A DNA stretch of 25,366 bases from an uncultured Clostridia bacterium (GTDB lineage: Bacteria > Bacillota > Clostridia > Christensenellales > Borkfalkiaceae), in contig CAKQKA010000011.1 of assembly GCA_934247855.1 (NCBI GenBank), forward strand, positions 1 through 25,366, in the 5' to 3' direction. Positions 1 through 7,181 of this stretch are shown here, in pieces. Made by a program: the position numbers and the translations under genes. How positions within the stretch are numbered: position 1 is the first letter of the stretch; the number at the start of each line of letters is the position of its first letter. Under the pieces are notes generated by a model that searched no databases, had not been told where the DNA came from, and was given only the letters and a program-made list of their open reading frames with translations.

Positions 1-228
1 ATCGTATTGTGCAGCGGGCTTATGGTCAGCGGTTCAGAACTTTCCGATTGCGTAAGGGAAGCCGTCGAAACGCTTAAAGCGAAATATCCGTATATCGCGG
101 CGGTTGATTTTGAACCAGGAGTAACCGAGCCTACCGGCGGGCATCCTGTGGTAGAGGATAGCATAAAAGCAGGCGATATGCTTGCCGCAACGCTGAAAAC
201 GCTTTTAGAAACCTCGGGCTTAATGTAA
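1..228 (+). CDS. Probable SGNH/GDSL hydrolase, carbohydrate esterase 2-like, C-terminal fragment
   Basis: This is the 3' end of a gene cut by the window edge: the frame is open from base 1 and ends at TAA 226-228, leaving about 75 residues. The visible tail has a hydrophobic strand, a surface helix, then VDFEPGV, TEPTGGHP and a closing helix GDMLAATLKTLLE. A small residue run followed by HP and a helix resembles the C-terminal catalytic His block of SGNH esterases, especially CE2-type acetyl-xylan esterases, where a GxDxHP-like motif precedes the last helix. The nucleophile Ser block lies outside the window, so the family cannot be confirmed. The downstream carbohydrate-type genes fit such a role. 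The start is not in the window. Confidence 0.45.
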   Translation: MVLCSGLMVSGSELSDCVREAVETLKAKYPYIAAVDFEPGVTEPTGGHPVVEDSIKAGDMLAATLKTLLETSGLM

Positions 229-251
229 TTTAAGAATTATAAGTTTGTTAA

Positions 252-290
252 AAAGTTCGCTTAAAATATATTTTGCGGACTTTTTTATTT
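252..290 (+). terminator. Intrinsic terminator after the esterase-like gene
   Basis: AAAGTTCGC at 252-260 pairs with GCGGACTTT at 275-283 (one G-T wobble), followed by a T-rich tract to 290. It lies 24 nt after the stop codon and separates this gene from the regulator downstream. Confidence 0.75.
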
Positions 291-292
291 TC

Positions 293-321
293 TTGCAAAA
301 ATAGCTCCGTTATGTTACAAT
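293..321 (+). promoter_or_regulatory. Sigma-A-type promoter of the LacI/LuxR-like regulator
   Basis: TTGCAA at 293-298 and TACAAT at 316-321 are separated by 17 bp. The -10 ends 27 nt before the start codon of the regulator gene. The 9-mer TCTTGCAAA covering the -35 also covers the -35 of the promoter at 1536-1564. Confidence 0.65.
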
Positions 322-348
322 TAAGAAAAACAAGGGAGGACGACGTCT

Positions 349-1407
349 ATGGTTCACATAATAATAGAAGAAAATTATTCCGGCAACAACAGGATAAGCA
401 CTATACTTGACGGAATTACGTCCGTACTCAAAAAAAAGCGTCTTTCTTCCGAAATATACAAGTCGTTTGACGAAATAAAAGGCACTCCGCGCATTGTAAT
501 ACTCATTTGCGCCTCGCTCAAATGGACGACCGATGCCATAAAAGAATTGAACGCGCACGGCGTTCATCCGCTTGTGTTCGGCTTTCAGTTTCTCGATACG
601 ATTTACAAGTACAGCTGCATAAATCTTACATACACGAAATCCACCTATATGCTGACGGGGTATCTGATTTCAGAAAACCACGCAAAAACAGCGGTAATAG
701 GCTATAATTCCGACTCTTTGCCCGACCGGTTGAAACTTGTCGGAGCAAAACACGCAGCCGAGTTTTATTCCGTTCCCATCGAGGTATTCAGGAACAACGG
801 CGACGTAACGGCGTGCATAAACGAGTTTATTTCCAAGTGCGACGACGTGCAAAACATAGTTTGCTTAAACGATATTTTCGCCGTCCTGTTAAGAACGTTC
901 TATCCCGAAGTAATAAAGGGCAAGAAACTGTGCAGTTGCAGCGGAATGAAGATAGCGAGTTTTATGGATTCTCCGCACCCGACGAGTTTTATAAATTATT
1001 TCAAAGCGGGCGAGTGTATTGCAAATCTTTACTTGTTTTTAATGCGTTGCGACGAGATTTATTCGACCGCAATGACGCTTGAAATGGACATTTTCGCAGG
1101 GGCGGATTTCAAGGGCGAGTTTCCGCTCGAAGATTCCACTTACAGCCAGAGCGGCGTGGATTTTTACGGCGATAAATCGGTTATGGAGATCGAGCAGTTA
1201 GATCATTCGCTGCTCATGCTCGACGAGTACGACGAACTTATTCTTCACGATATAATGCAGGGCAATTCTTACGAAACAATTGCCGAAAAGCGGCATATGG
1301 CGCCTAACACCGTCAAATATCGCGTTCACGCAATGGCTAAAAATGCGGGCGTACCCGGGCGAAAAGAGCTTGTCGCGCTGATAGAAAAATACAATTTGAA
1401 ATTATAA
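349..1407 (+). CDS. Transcriptional regulator: LacI-like periplasmic-binding-protein domain with C-terminal LuxR/GerE-type HTH
   Basis: A 352-residue cytoplasmic protein with no signal peptide. Residues 1 to about 250 alternate hydrophobic strands and helices as in type I periplasmic-binding folds (RIVILICASLK near 48-58, TAVIGYN near 114-120, NIVCLNDIFAVLL near 169-181), the sensor fold of LacI-family repressors. Residues about 288-350 form a GerE/LuxR-type HTH: LDEYDELILHDIMQG, then SYETIAEKRHMAPNTVKYRVHAM with the typical recognition helix. Ordinary LacI proteins carry an N-terminal HTH instead, so the order is reversed here. The start is set by AGGGAGGA 9 nt upstream of the ATG. It has its own promoter and terminator and sits beside the DUF5107/epimerase operon, its likely target (inference). 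The ligand is unknown, probably a sugar or glycoside. Confidence 0.8.
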   Translation: MVHIIIEENYSGNNRISTILDGITSVLKKKRLSSEIYKSFDEIKGTPRIVILICASLKWTTDAIKELNAHGVHPLVFGFQFLDTIYKYSCINLTYTKSTYMLTGYLISENHAKTAVIGYNSDSLPDRLKLVGAKHAAEFYSVPIEVFRNNGDVTACINEFISKCDDVQNIVCLNDIFAVLLRTFYPEVIKGKKLCSCSGMKIASFMDSPHPTSFINYFKAGECIANLYLFLMRCDEIYSTAMTLEMDIFAGADFKGEFPLEDSTYSQSGVDFYGDKSVMEIEQLDHSLLMLDEYDELILHDIMQGNSYETIAEKRHMAPNTVKYRVHAMAKNAGVPGRKELVALIEKYNLKL

Positions 1408-1412
1408 TTTTC

Positions 1413-1440
1413 GGTTCGGTTTTTGCCGAACCTTTTTTTT
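1413..1440 (+). terminator. Intrinsic terminator of the regulator gene
   Basis: GGTTCGG (1413-1419) and CCGAACC (1426-1432) form a perfect 7-bp stem with a 6-nt loop, followed by eight T residues (1433-1440). It starts 6 nt after the regulator stop codon. Confidence 0.92.
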
Positions 1441-1535
1441 GTACGTATTTCCAACCCCATTAGAACAATTTTTGCGCCGTCAAGTCGATTTGTGCAAAGC
1501 CATATTTTATAACAAAAATCGGCGAAATGTTTGTC

Positions 1536-1564
1536 TTGCAAACGGGCGGATAAGAATATATAAT
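1536..1564 (+). promoter_or_regulatory. Sigma-A-type promoter of the DUF5107/epimerase operon
   Basis: TTGCAA at 1536-1541 and TATAAT at 1559-1564 with an exact 17-bp spacer. The leader to the ATG at 1620 is about 50 nt. A dyad-like TTTG..CAAA (1530-1542) overlaps the -35 and could be an operator. The rest of the gap between the terminator and this promoter holds nothing else I recognise. Confidence 0.75.
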
Positions 1565-1619
1565 GTGGATATAAAGAACAATATGAATTACTCTCATAAG
1601 GAACAAAGAGGTGTTTTTT

Positions 1620-4600
1620 ATGTCCGAAATCAAGAAGCAAAAAATCACAATACCCACATATCGCGTAGGCGACCCCGAACCGTTGCCGCTTTACTTTGAA
1701 AAACGCCCGTATCAGGGCGCGAGCGGTCGTATTTACCCCATACCGTACGTCACGTCTTTTTCCGACGATAAGACCGACTGCGATTACGAGGGTTACGTTC
1801 TCGAAAACGAATATATAAAAGCAGTGCTTCTGCCCGAACTCGGCGGCAAGATTCACTGTGCTTTGGATAAAACAAACGGCTACGATTTTGTTTACAACAA
1901 CAAAGTTATCAAGCCCGCAATGGTAGGGCTTGCAGGTCCGTGGGTATCGGGCGGCATAGAATTCAACTGGCCGCAACACCACAGACCTACGACTTTTATG
2001 CCCGTCGAGCATATCGAAGCGGCATCCGACGGTAAAAAAGCGGTATTTATGGGCGAGGTGGATTATTTTCATCAGATGAAAGGCAACGTTGCCGTTTCGG
2101 TTGACGAAGGCAGCAGCGTTTTGCGCGCTAAAATCACCGTTTATAACGGAACGCCCGTCGCTCATCCGTTCATGTGGTGGGCAAATCTCGCAGTTGAAAT
2201 CGACGACGATTACAAGGTGGTATTCCCGCCCGACGTTGAGTACGTAAACGACCACGACCGCAGAGCCGTTCTTAAATGGCCGGTGGCGGAAGGCGTTTAT
2301 CATACCGCGCGCCCGTACGATTACGGTAAGGGCACGGATATTCATACGTTCTCGGCAATTAAAGTTCCTTCATCGTTTATGATTTCCAAAGGTCAGTCGG
2401 ACATGGATTTTGTTTGCGGATACGACGTAAACAAAAACGGCGGTGTAGTCACGGTTGCAAATCATCACGTTGCGCCCGGTAAAAAACTCTGGACGTGGGG
2501 CGACGGAAAATTCGGAGCAAAATGGTGCGAAAACCTTACCGATGACGGTTCGCGTTACGTTGAACTGATGACGGGTTGCTATACCGATAACCAGCCCGAC
2601 TTTACCTGGATTGCGCCTTACGAAACCAAAGAATTCGAGCAGGTCTGGTACCCCGTGCGCGATATAGGCGAGGTAAAATGCGCTACCGAAGAGGGTGCCG
2701 TTAACCTTGAAAAGAAAAACGACGGAGTATTCTTCGGTTTCTATTCGGTTAAAAAACGCAACGTTACCGTTACGCTCACCGAAAACGGCAATAAACTTTA
2801 CGAAAAAACCGTTGAAGTATCGCCCGAAGCGCCGTTTACAGATAATCTCGCTTTCGGAGGAAAAATCGAAGATCTTACGCTTTGCGTAAAAGATGCCGAC
2901 GGCAACACTATTATAGAATACAAACAACCCGCCCGCGGCACGAAACAGCCTATCGAACCGAGAAAACCCGCGTTAAAGCCGGCTGACATTCCTACGATAG
3001 AAGAGCTGTATCTCAACGGCATACATTTAAGACAATATAAACATTTCGCTTACCGTGCGGAAGATTATTTTGAAGAAGCGTTAAAGCGTGATTCCGGCGA
3101 TTCTCGCTGTAATAAGGCAATGGGCGATATCATGCTCGAACACGGCGAATATGCCAAGGCATGCGAGTATTACAATGCGGCAATCGCTCGTCTTACGCTC
3201 AGAAACGCAAACCCGTACGATACCGAGCCGTATTATAAACGTGCGCTTTGCAAGTTTTATCAAGGCGATTTGAACGGCGCGTACGACGACGCATATCTTG
3301 CCGTATGGAGCTACCCGCAAAGAAGCGCGGGTTATTATCTGCTAGCTAAGATTTCCTGCCTTAAAAACGATACGGCAAAGGCAAAAGAATTCCTTAATCT
3401 TTCGCTTGAAACCGAAAGTAAGAACGTCTGGGCAAACTATGTTCTTGCGCTCTTGAACGGCGAAAATGCCGAAAAAGTTGCGTTAAAACTCGATCCGCTG
3501 TTCTTTGCGGGTTTTGAAAAAGAGAAAAACGCTATAAATTACGCAATCGAAGCAATGCAGTTCGGGTTCTACGACCTTGCAAAAGACGCTTTGAATAAGT
3601 GCGGAAACCGCGCGATGAAATATTATTATCTCGCATACATTGCGGATAAGCAGGGCGATAAAAAGCTGTTTGAAAAGTATGTCAAAGCGGCGGACGAATG
3701 CGACTGGAAATGCGAATTCCCCGTCCGTAACGAGAGCATAACCGTCCTCGAAAAAGCAAATACGCCTATGGCGCATTACTATATCGGTTGTATTTGTTAC
3801 GCGTACGAACGTTACGCAAAAGCGTGCGAAGAATGGGAAATCACCGTTAAATCGATAGATTTTGCCCCTGCGTACAGAAATATGGCGCTCGGATATTACG
3901 ATCATCTTGGTAAAACGCAAGAAGCCGTTGCCGCTCTGGAAAAGGCACATCGTCTTATGCCCGAAAGCGACCGTATATTCTATGAACTTACTCAGCTTTA
4001 TAAAGCTGTCAATATGCCCGTAAAAGAAAGATACGAGTTCTATGCAAAAGAAGAAAAGACTGTTTATCGCCGCGACGACTGCACGTTGCAGTATTCGGTT
4101 CTCGCAACCGTAACGGGCGACAGAAAGAAAGCGTTCGATATTCTTGCCGAACATCGTTTCCACACGTATGAGGGCGGCGAGGGGTATCTTACGCAGCACC
4201 ACGCATGGCTGCATTTCCTTACGGGGCGTGATATGCTCGCCGATAAGCAGTACGAAAAAGCCATAGAAATGCTGACCTCGGGTTTGACTTTCCCGAAGAA
4301 TTACGGCGAAGAAAAGAACTATTTCGTAAACGACGCGCCCATATACTTCGCTCTTGCAAACGCTTACGAAGCTATCGGCAACGGCAAACTTGCAAACGAG
4401 AATTTGCAACTTGCGCTTTCCACCAAAGGCGCGCCCACGGTACACAGTTACTATGAGTGCCTTGCGCTCGATAAGCTCGGAAGAAGAGCCGACGCAAAAT
4501 CGCTTGCCGAGGCAATGTATAAAATCGGTCGGGAAAAGATAGATAACGCCGATATACCCGAATATTACGGAGTAGGTTCGCCGGCGTACCCGCCGTTCAA

Positions 4601-4766
4601 CTACGATTTCCGTAAGGCGCATTTGCTTGCTGGATATCTGCTTTGCGGCTTTGCTGCGCTTGCGCTCGGCGATAAGAAAGAAGCCGCCGGATTTGCCGCA
4701 AAAGCGGAAAAAATCGACGCTGCCGATTTCTCGTTGTTCTTGTTAAAAGGTGAACTTAATGGCTGA
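1620..4766 (+). CDS. DUF5107 domain protein with C-terminal tetratricopeptide repeats
   Basis: A 1048-residue protein. Residues 1 to about 370 match the DUF5107 pattern: VLENEYIKAVLLPELGGKIHCALDK, then GPWVSGGIEFNWPQHHRP and later TWGDGKFGAKW, resembling the aldose-epimerase/galactose-mutarotase fold. From about residue 457 to the end there are repeated helix pairs with TPR signatures (YFEEALKRDSGDSRCNKAMGDIMLEHGEYAKACEYYNAAI and several later). No signal peptide or membrane segment is seen, so it is probably cytoplasmic. The preferred start is the ATG at 1620, 8 nt after AAAGAGG. An in-frame GTG at 1611 overlaps that site and would add MFF. The catalytic activity is not known to me; a role in carbohydrate turnover is inferred from the fold and from the coupled epimerase gene downstream. 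Confidence 0.88.
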   Translation: MSEIKKQKITIPTYRVGDPEPLPLYFEKRPYQGASGRIYPIPYVTSFSDDKTDCDYEGYVLENEYIKAVLLPELGGKIHCALDKTNGYDFVYNNKVIKPAMVGLAGPWVSGGIEFNWPQHHRPTTFMPVEHIEAASDGKKAVFMGEVDYFHQMKGNVAVSVDEGSSVLRAKITVYNGTPVAHPFMWWANLAVEIDDDYKVVFPPDVEYVNDHDRRAVLKWPVAEGVYHTARPYDYGKGTDIHTFSAIKVPSSFMISKGQSDMDFVCGYDVNKNGGVVTVANHHVAPGKKLWTWGDGKFGAKWCENLTDDGSRYVELMTGCYTDNQPDFTWIAPYETKEFEQVWYPVRDIGEVKCATEEGAVNLEKKNDGVFFGFYSVKKRNVTVTLTENGNKLYEKTVEVSPEAPFTDNLAFGGKIEDLTLCVKDADGNTIIEYKQPARGTKQPIEPRKPALKPADIPTIEELYLNGIHLRQYKHFAYRAEDYFEEALKRDSGDSRCNKAMGDIMLEHGEYAKACEYYNAAIARLTLRNANPYDTEPYYKRALCKFYQGDLNGAYDDAYLAVWSYPQRSAGYYLLAKISCLKNDTAKAKEFLNLSLETESKNVWANYVLALLNGENAEKVALKLDPLFFAGFEKEKNAINYAIEAMQFGFYDLAKDALNKCGNRAMKYYYLAYIADKQGDKKLFEKYVKAADECDWKCEFPVRNESITVLEKANTPMAHYYIGCICYAYERYAKACEEWEITVKSIDFAPAYRNMALGYYDHLGKTQEAVAALEKAHRLMPESDRIFYELTQLYKAVNMPVKERYEFYAKEEKTVYRRDDCTLQYSVLATVTGDRKKAFDILAEHRFHTYEGGEGYLTQHHAWLHFLTGRDMLADKQYEKAIEMLTSGLTFPKNYGEEKNYFVNDAPIYFALANAYEAIGNGKLANENLQLALSTKGAPTVHSYYECLALDKLGRRADAKSLAEAMYKIGREKIDNADIPEYYGVGSPAYPPFNYDFRKAHLLAGYLLCGFAALALGDKKEAAGFAAKAEKIDAADFSLFLLKGELNG

Positions 4767-5694
4767 AAACGTTTGTCCGTTGTGCGATAAAACGTTGGAA
4801 TGCGGCAATATAATTGCGGAATTTTCTTCTGTATATGGCGGAACGTGCTTCAGATTGTATAACAAAAAAATGCAGATTGAAGCACTTCGCACGCCGAAAA
4901 ACGAAGAAGACAGGCGGACTAACGTATATCTGTTCGGTAATCCGCTGCTTTTTCCGCCCAATCGTATCCGCGGCGGTAAGTTCACGTTTGACGGCAGGGC
5001 ATACGAGTTGCCCGTAAACGAGCCGTCAACAGGTTGCTTTATTCACGGCGATCTTATGAATCGCGCGTTTGATTGCGAAGTCGTTTCGGGCAGCGAAATA
5101 GTCTTTCGTTATACCGCAAAATCGGGCGAATATATGAATTTTCCGCATGATTTTACGATTGAAAGACACTATGTGTTAAATGATGACGGTTTGACCGAAT
5201 ACACGACGATTTATAACGACGGCAGGCAAAAAATGCCCGTAATGCTTGCATACCATACGACTTTTCGTTTGGATTTTTGTAGAACCGATGACTTGCGTTT
5301 GCAAGTTGCCGTATCCGACGAATTCTTGCGTGACGATAAATTTTTGCCGACGGGTGAAACCGCAAACGGTCGCCCGCGCGACATAGAATTATGCAATGGC
5401 GATTATAATCCGTTGTCGGGGCAGCTGTCCGCTTTTTATAAAGCCGAGGGCAATTCGATTAAGCTTTTTAATCAAACCGATTTATCGGGTATAGAATACG
5501 AATTTGACGAACATTTCGGTTACAGAATGTTATACCGCGGGAAAAACGATTGTTTTGCCGCGCTTGAACCGCAGACCTGCGCAACCGATTGTTTTCATTA
5601 CGGAGTTGATCCTTTTGAGCTCGGTCTTATCGCGCTTGAGGGGAAAAATTCTATTACTTTTAAAACAAAAATAGGTTTTATCACAACAAGATAA
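4759..5694 (+). CDS. Aldose 1-epimerase (galactose mutarotase) family protein
   Basis: A 311-residue cytoplasmic protein of usual family length. Family hallmarks appear in order: NPLLFPPNRIRGGKFTFDGRAYELP near residues 57-80, carrying the substrate-contacting Asn and Arg; IHGDL with a conserved His; AYHTTFRL, where GalM proteins have their general-acid His; and ALEPQT, carrying the Glu that acts as general base in GalM. These suggest a competent enzyme interconverting sugar anomers; the exact sugar is unknown. The start ATG at 4759 lies 8 nt after AAAAGG and overlaps the end of the DUF5107 gene by 8 nt, implying translational coupling. A GTG at 4750 is in frame but falls on the ribosome binding site. 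Confidence 0.9.
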   Translation: MAENVCPLCDKTLECGNIIAEFSSVYGGTCFRLYNKKMQIEALRTPKNEEDRRTNVYLFGNPLLFPPNRIRGGKFTFDGRAYELPVNEPSTGCFIHGDLMNRAFDCEVVSGSEIVFRYTAKSGEYMNFPHDFTIERHYVLNDDGLTEYTTIYNDGRQKMPVMLAYHTTFRLDFCRTDDLRLQVAVSDEFLRDDKFLPTGETANGRPRDIELCNGDYNPLSGQLSAFYKAEGNSIKLFNQTDLSGIEYEFDEHFGYRMLYRGKNDCFAALEPQTCATDCFHYGVDPFELGLIALEGKNSITFKTKIGFITTR

Positions 5695-5706
5695 TCATTT
5701 TTTGGG

Positions 5707-5738
5707 CTGTCGCATTAAAAACAATTCGACAGTTTTTT
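5707..5738 (+). terminator. Probable intrinsic terminator of the DUF5107/epimerase operon
   Basis: CTGTCG (5707-5712) pairs with CGACAG (5727-5732) across a 14-nt loop and is followed by six T residues. The stem is short, but its position 12 nt after the stop and its T-tract support the call. Confidence 0.65.
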
Positions 5739-5770
5739 ACTTATCCGAACTGCCGAAAATATGTGTATCT

Positions 5771-5870
5771 CGTCATCCTGAGACGGACTTACATACTCGA
5801 CTTACGAAGGATCCAGGCACGAAGTGCCGCACCTAAACGCAATCAAATTCCAAGCTTTCCCCGAGCGGGG
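5771..5870 (+). repeat. Degenerate interspersed intergenic repeat (CGTCATCCTGAG...GAAGGATCC type)
   Basis: CGTCATCCTGAG at 5771-5782 and CGAAGGATCC at about 5805-5814 bracket a short interval with two GACTTAC copies. Two small hairpins follow: GGCAC/GTGCC with a GAA loop (5816-5828) and CCCC/GGGG (5859-5870). From memory, the pair TCATCCTGAG / GAAGGATC recurs between genes in many gut Firmicutes and Bacteroidetes. That recurrence cannot be checked within one window. No reading frame is convincing here. It fills the first part of the gene-free stretch from 5695 to 6291. Confidence 0.45.
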
Positions 5871-5959
5871 CAAACTCCTATTTAATGCGCGTTTTGCCGT
5901 TGTATCCGAATCGCGTTTTAAAATAATTGTGCAAAAAATCAAAAAATGTCGAAAAATGC

Positions 5960-5988
5960 TTGACAAGTTGCCTTATGCATTATAAAAT
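5960..5988 (+). promoter_or_regulatory. Strong sigma-A-type promoter of the surface-fibre operon
   Basis: A perfect -35 TTGACA (5960-5965) and TAAAAT (5983-5988) are separated by 17 bp. Transcription would begin near 5995, just ahead of the GGGC/GCCC hairpin (6001-6013) and the riboswitch-like domain, giving a leader of about 300 nt before the first gene. Confidence 0.82.
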
Positions 5989-6023
5989 AAAAACGCAAAG
6001 GGGCGTAGTGCCCGTTGTAGAAC

Positions 6024-6109
6024 AGAATATCGGCAAAACCGTCGTGAGGCGGTGACGCAAAGCCAAGGAACTTTTTTATAAACAAAAGTAAGCCCGGTTG
6101 CAATTTTCT
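6024..6109 (+). promoter_or_regulatory. Class I cyclic di-GMP riboswitch (GEMM-I) aptamer
   Basis: The core matches the GEMM-I consensus: GGCAAAACC (6032-6040), then helix CCGTC/GGCGG closed by a GTGA (GNRA) tetraloop, then the hallmark GACGCAAAGCC (6054-6064), then the AC-T-rich/AAAAGT hairpin (about 6070-6089), and finally AAGCCCGGTTGC (6090-6101). P1 can form between 6024-6032 and 6101-6109 with seven of nine positions paired; it is weak by eye. The aptamer binds cyclic di-GMP in known members. A cyclic AMP-GMP variant cannot be excluded without an alignment. It sits between the promoter and two terminators ahead of the fibre operon. Confidence 0.88.
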
Positions 6110-6149
6110 CTTAGCTGAAAAGCTAAAAGTGTATTGCAGCCGTTTTTTT
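6095..6149 (+). terminator. Riboswitch expression-platform terminator T1
   Basis: CGGTTGCAAT (6095-6104) pairs with ATTGCAGCCG (6133-6142), 10 bp with one G-T wobble, followed by seven T residues (6143-6149). An inner hairpin TTAGCT/AGCTAA with a GAAA loop (6111-6126) caps it. The left arm shares bases 6101-6104 with the aptamer P1 3' strand and contains the conserved GGTTG, so ligand-bound folding and T1 exclude each other. Confidence 0.88.
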
Positions 6150-6170
6150 ATGTCTATAGTCAAGTCCGCC

Positions 6171-6228
6171 CGGTTGCAATTTTTTTCCTTTCGTAAGGAG
6201 GGGGAACATTGCAACCGTTTTTTGTTTT
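6171..6228 (+). terminator. Second tandem terminator T2 with a near-identical stem
   Basis: CGGTTGCAAT (6171-6180) and ATTGCAACCG (6208-6217) form a perfect 10-bp stem, followed by TTTTTTGTTTT (6218-6228). An inner CCTT/AAGG hairpin lies at 6187-6198. The left arm is part of a 16-nt exact repeat (6092-6107 and 6168-6183). The T1 right arm (6133-6142) can also pair with the T2 left arm (6171-6180), giving an alternative hairpin that would block both terminators. Confidence 0.88.
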
Positions 6229-6291
6229 ACAGGGGTGAAAATGATGTGCCGCATTGCAAATCAAGAAATTTTATATGGAGGTTCTCAACAA

Positions 6292-7044
6292 ATGAGACAA
6301 ACAAACACCCGGAAGAAAAACAACCTGAGATCGATGATCATCGTCGCTCTCTTACTGCTCCTCGTCGCCGTAATCGGTTTCGGCGGCTACACGTTGTCCA
6401 AGTATGTCAGCAATAAAACAGAGGGTGGCACCGCACAAGTTGCAAAGTGGGGTTACACTGTTGACGCTGACGCAACAAAACTTTTTGGCAAAAATTACAA
6501 GTTTGATACCAATTCAAGCGTAGTAACTACCGACACAGGAAATCTTACTGTTTCTTCCAGCAGCACTGCGAATTTGGTTGCTCCGGGAACGAGCGGTTTT
6601 ATGACTTTCTCGGTTAAAGGCGCTGCTGAAGTTTTAGCAAAAGTCAGCATCGAAGTAACCGATGTAAAGGACATCGTTCTCAATTATACGAATAACGGTG
6701 TAGCAGCAGGCACTCCTTATACTCCCGTTAAATGGACGCTTAAAAAGGGTAGTTCACTCGTAAAAGAAGGTACTCTTGCTGAAATAGCAGCAGAACTGAA
6801 TGATGCTAAATACGATATTACCTATGAGCCGAATTCTGCTGAAATCAACGATGTATACACCCTTTCCTGGGCTTGGGATTTTGGAACAGCAGCCGTTACC
6901 GAAAACGATCATCTCGATACGCTTCTCGGCATGTACGCTAAAGACAATGCGTTAACCAAAAACGGCACTTACGAAGTTGCTGCGGATACTTCCACCGAGG
7001 TTAAGTTCACACTTACGATTTCCGTAACTCAGCTTGCTCAATAA
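6292..7044 (+). CDS. TasA/camelysin-like SipW-dependent secreted protein, putative major fibre subunit
   Basis: A 250-residue exported protein. A basic N-terminus (RQTNTRKKNNLRS) is followed by a membrane segment (about 14-34) and TLSKYVSNKTEGGTAQVAKWGYTV, typical of SipW-dependent signal peptides of TasA/camelysin-like proteins. The mature part is beta-rich, with VAPGTSGFMTFSV and LSWAWDFG followed by an HLDTLLGMYA stretch, as in camelysin-type domains. ATG 6292 is chosen because GGAGG (6277-6281) lies 10 nt upstream; a GTG at 6235 would extend it but has a poorer context. It is first in the operon, right after the riboswitch and terminators. An 11-bp hairpin after it may lower expression of the genes downstream, consistent with an abundant subunit (inference). 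Confidence 0.8.
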   Translation: MRQTNTRKKNNLRSMIIVALLLLLVAVIGFGGYTLSKYVSNKTEGGTAQVAKWGYTVDADATKLFGKNYKFDTNSSVVTTDTGNLTVSSSSTANLVAPGTSGFMTFSVKGAAEVLAKVSIEVTDVKDIVLNYTNNGVAAGTPYTPVKWTLKKGSSLVKEGTLAEIAAELNDAKYDITYEPNSAEINDVYTLSWAWDFGTAAVTENDHLDTLLGMYAKDNALTKNGTYEVAADTSTEVKFTLTISVTQLAQ

Positions 7045-7084
7045 TTAAACAACTATAAAATTGTTTTTCTGAAATTTTCTATCG

Positions 7085-7134
7085 GGGGGATTTTTCCGAT
7101 TAAAAATCCCCCGTAAATGAAAATTCATTTTTTT
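7085..7134 (+). terminator. Strong intercistronic hairpins: attenuating terminator or mRNA stabiliser
   Basis: GGGGGATTTTT (7085-7095) and AAAAATCCCCC (7102-7112) form a perfect 11-bp stem with a 6-nt loop, but no T-tract follows. A second small dyad AAATGA/TCATTT (7115-7130) runs into TTTT. I see no clear promoter between here and the next gene, so partial read-through or 3'-end protection of the subunit mRNA is likely. Confidence 0.6.
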
Positions 7135-7181
7135 AAAATCCGATTAAAGAGAAGGAAAAGTAAAACCCACGGAGTCAGTTT

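Noticed and set aside
1326..2345. Long - strand frame across the regulator end and DUF5107 start
   Set aside because: Its composition is not protein-like, it spans a terminator and promoter of the + strand, and both covering + strand genes have clear family matches.
3483..4622. Long - strand frame inside the DUF5107-TPR gene
   Set aside because: Antisense shadow of the TPR region; no family pattern, and the + strand frame is well supported.
6235..6291. GTG start for the major subunit, 57 nt upstream
   Set aside because: The ATG at 6292 has GGAGG 10 nt upstream and gives a normal short basic leader; the longer form puts extra residues before the signal segment.
6129..6416. Open frame through the riboswitch terminators
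   Set aside because: It crosses T1 and T2 and runs out of frame into the fibre subunit gene; no suitable ribosome binding site and no protein-like sequence.
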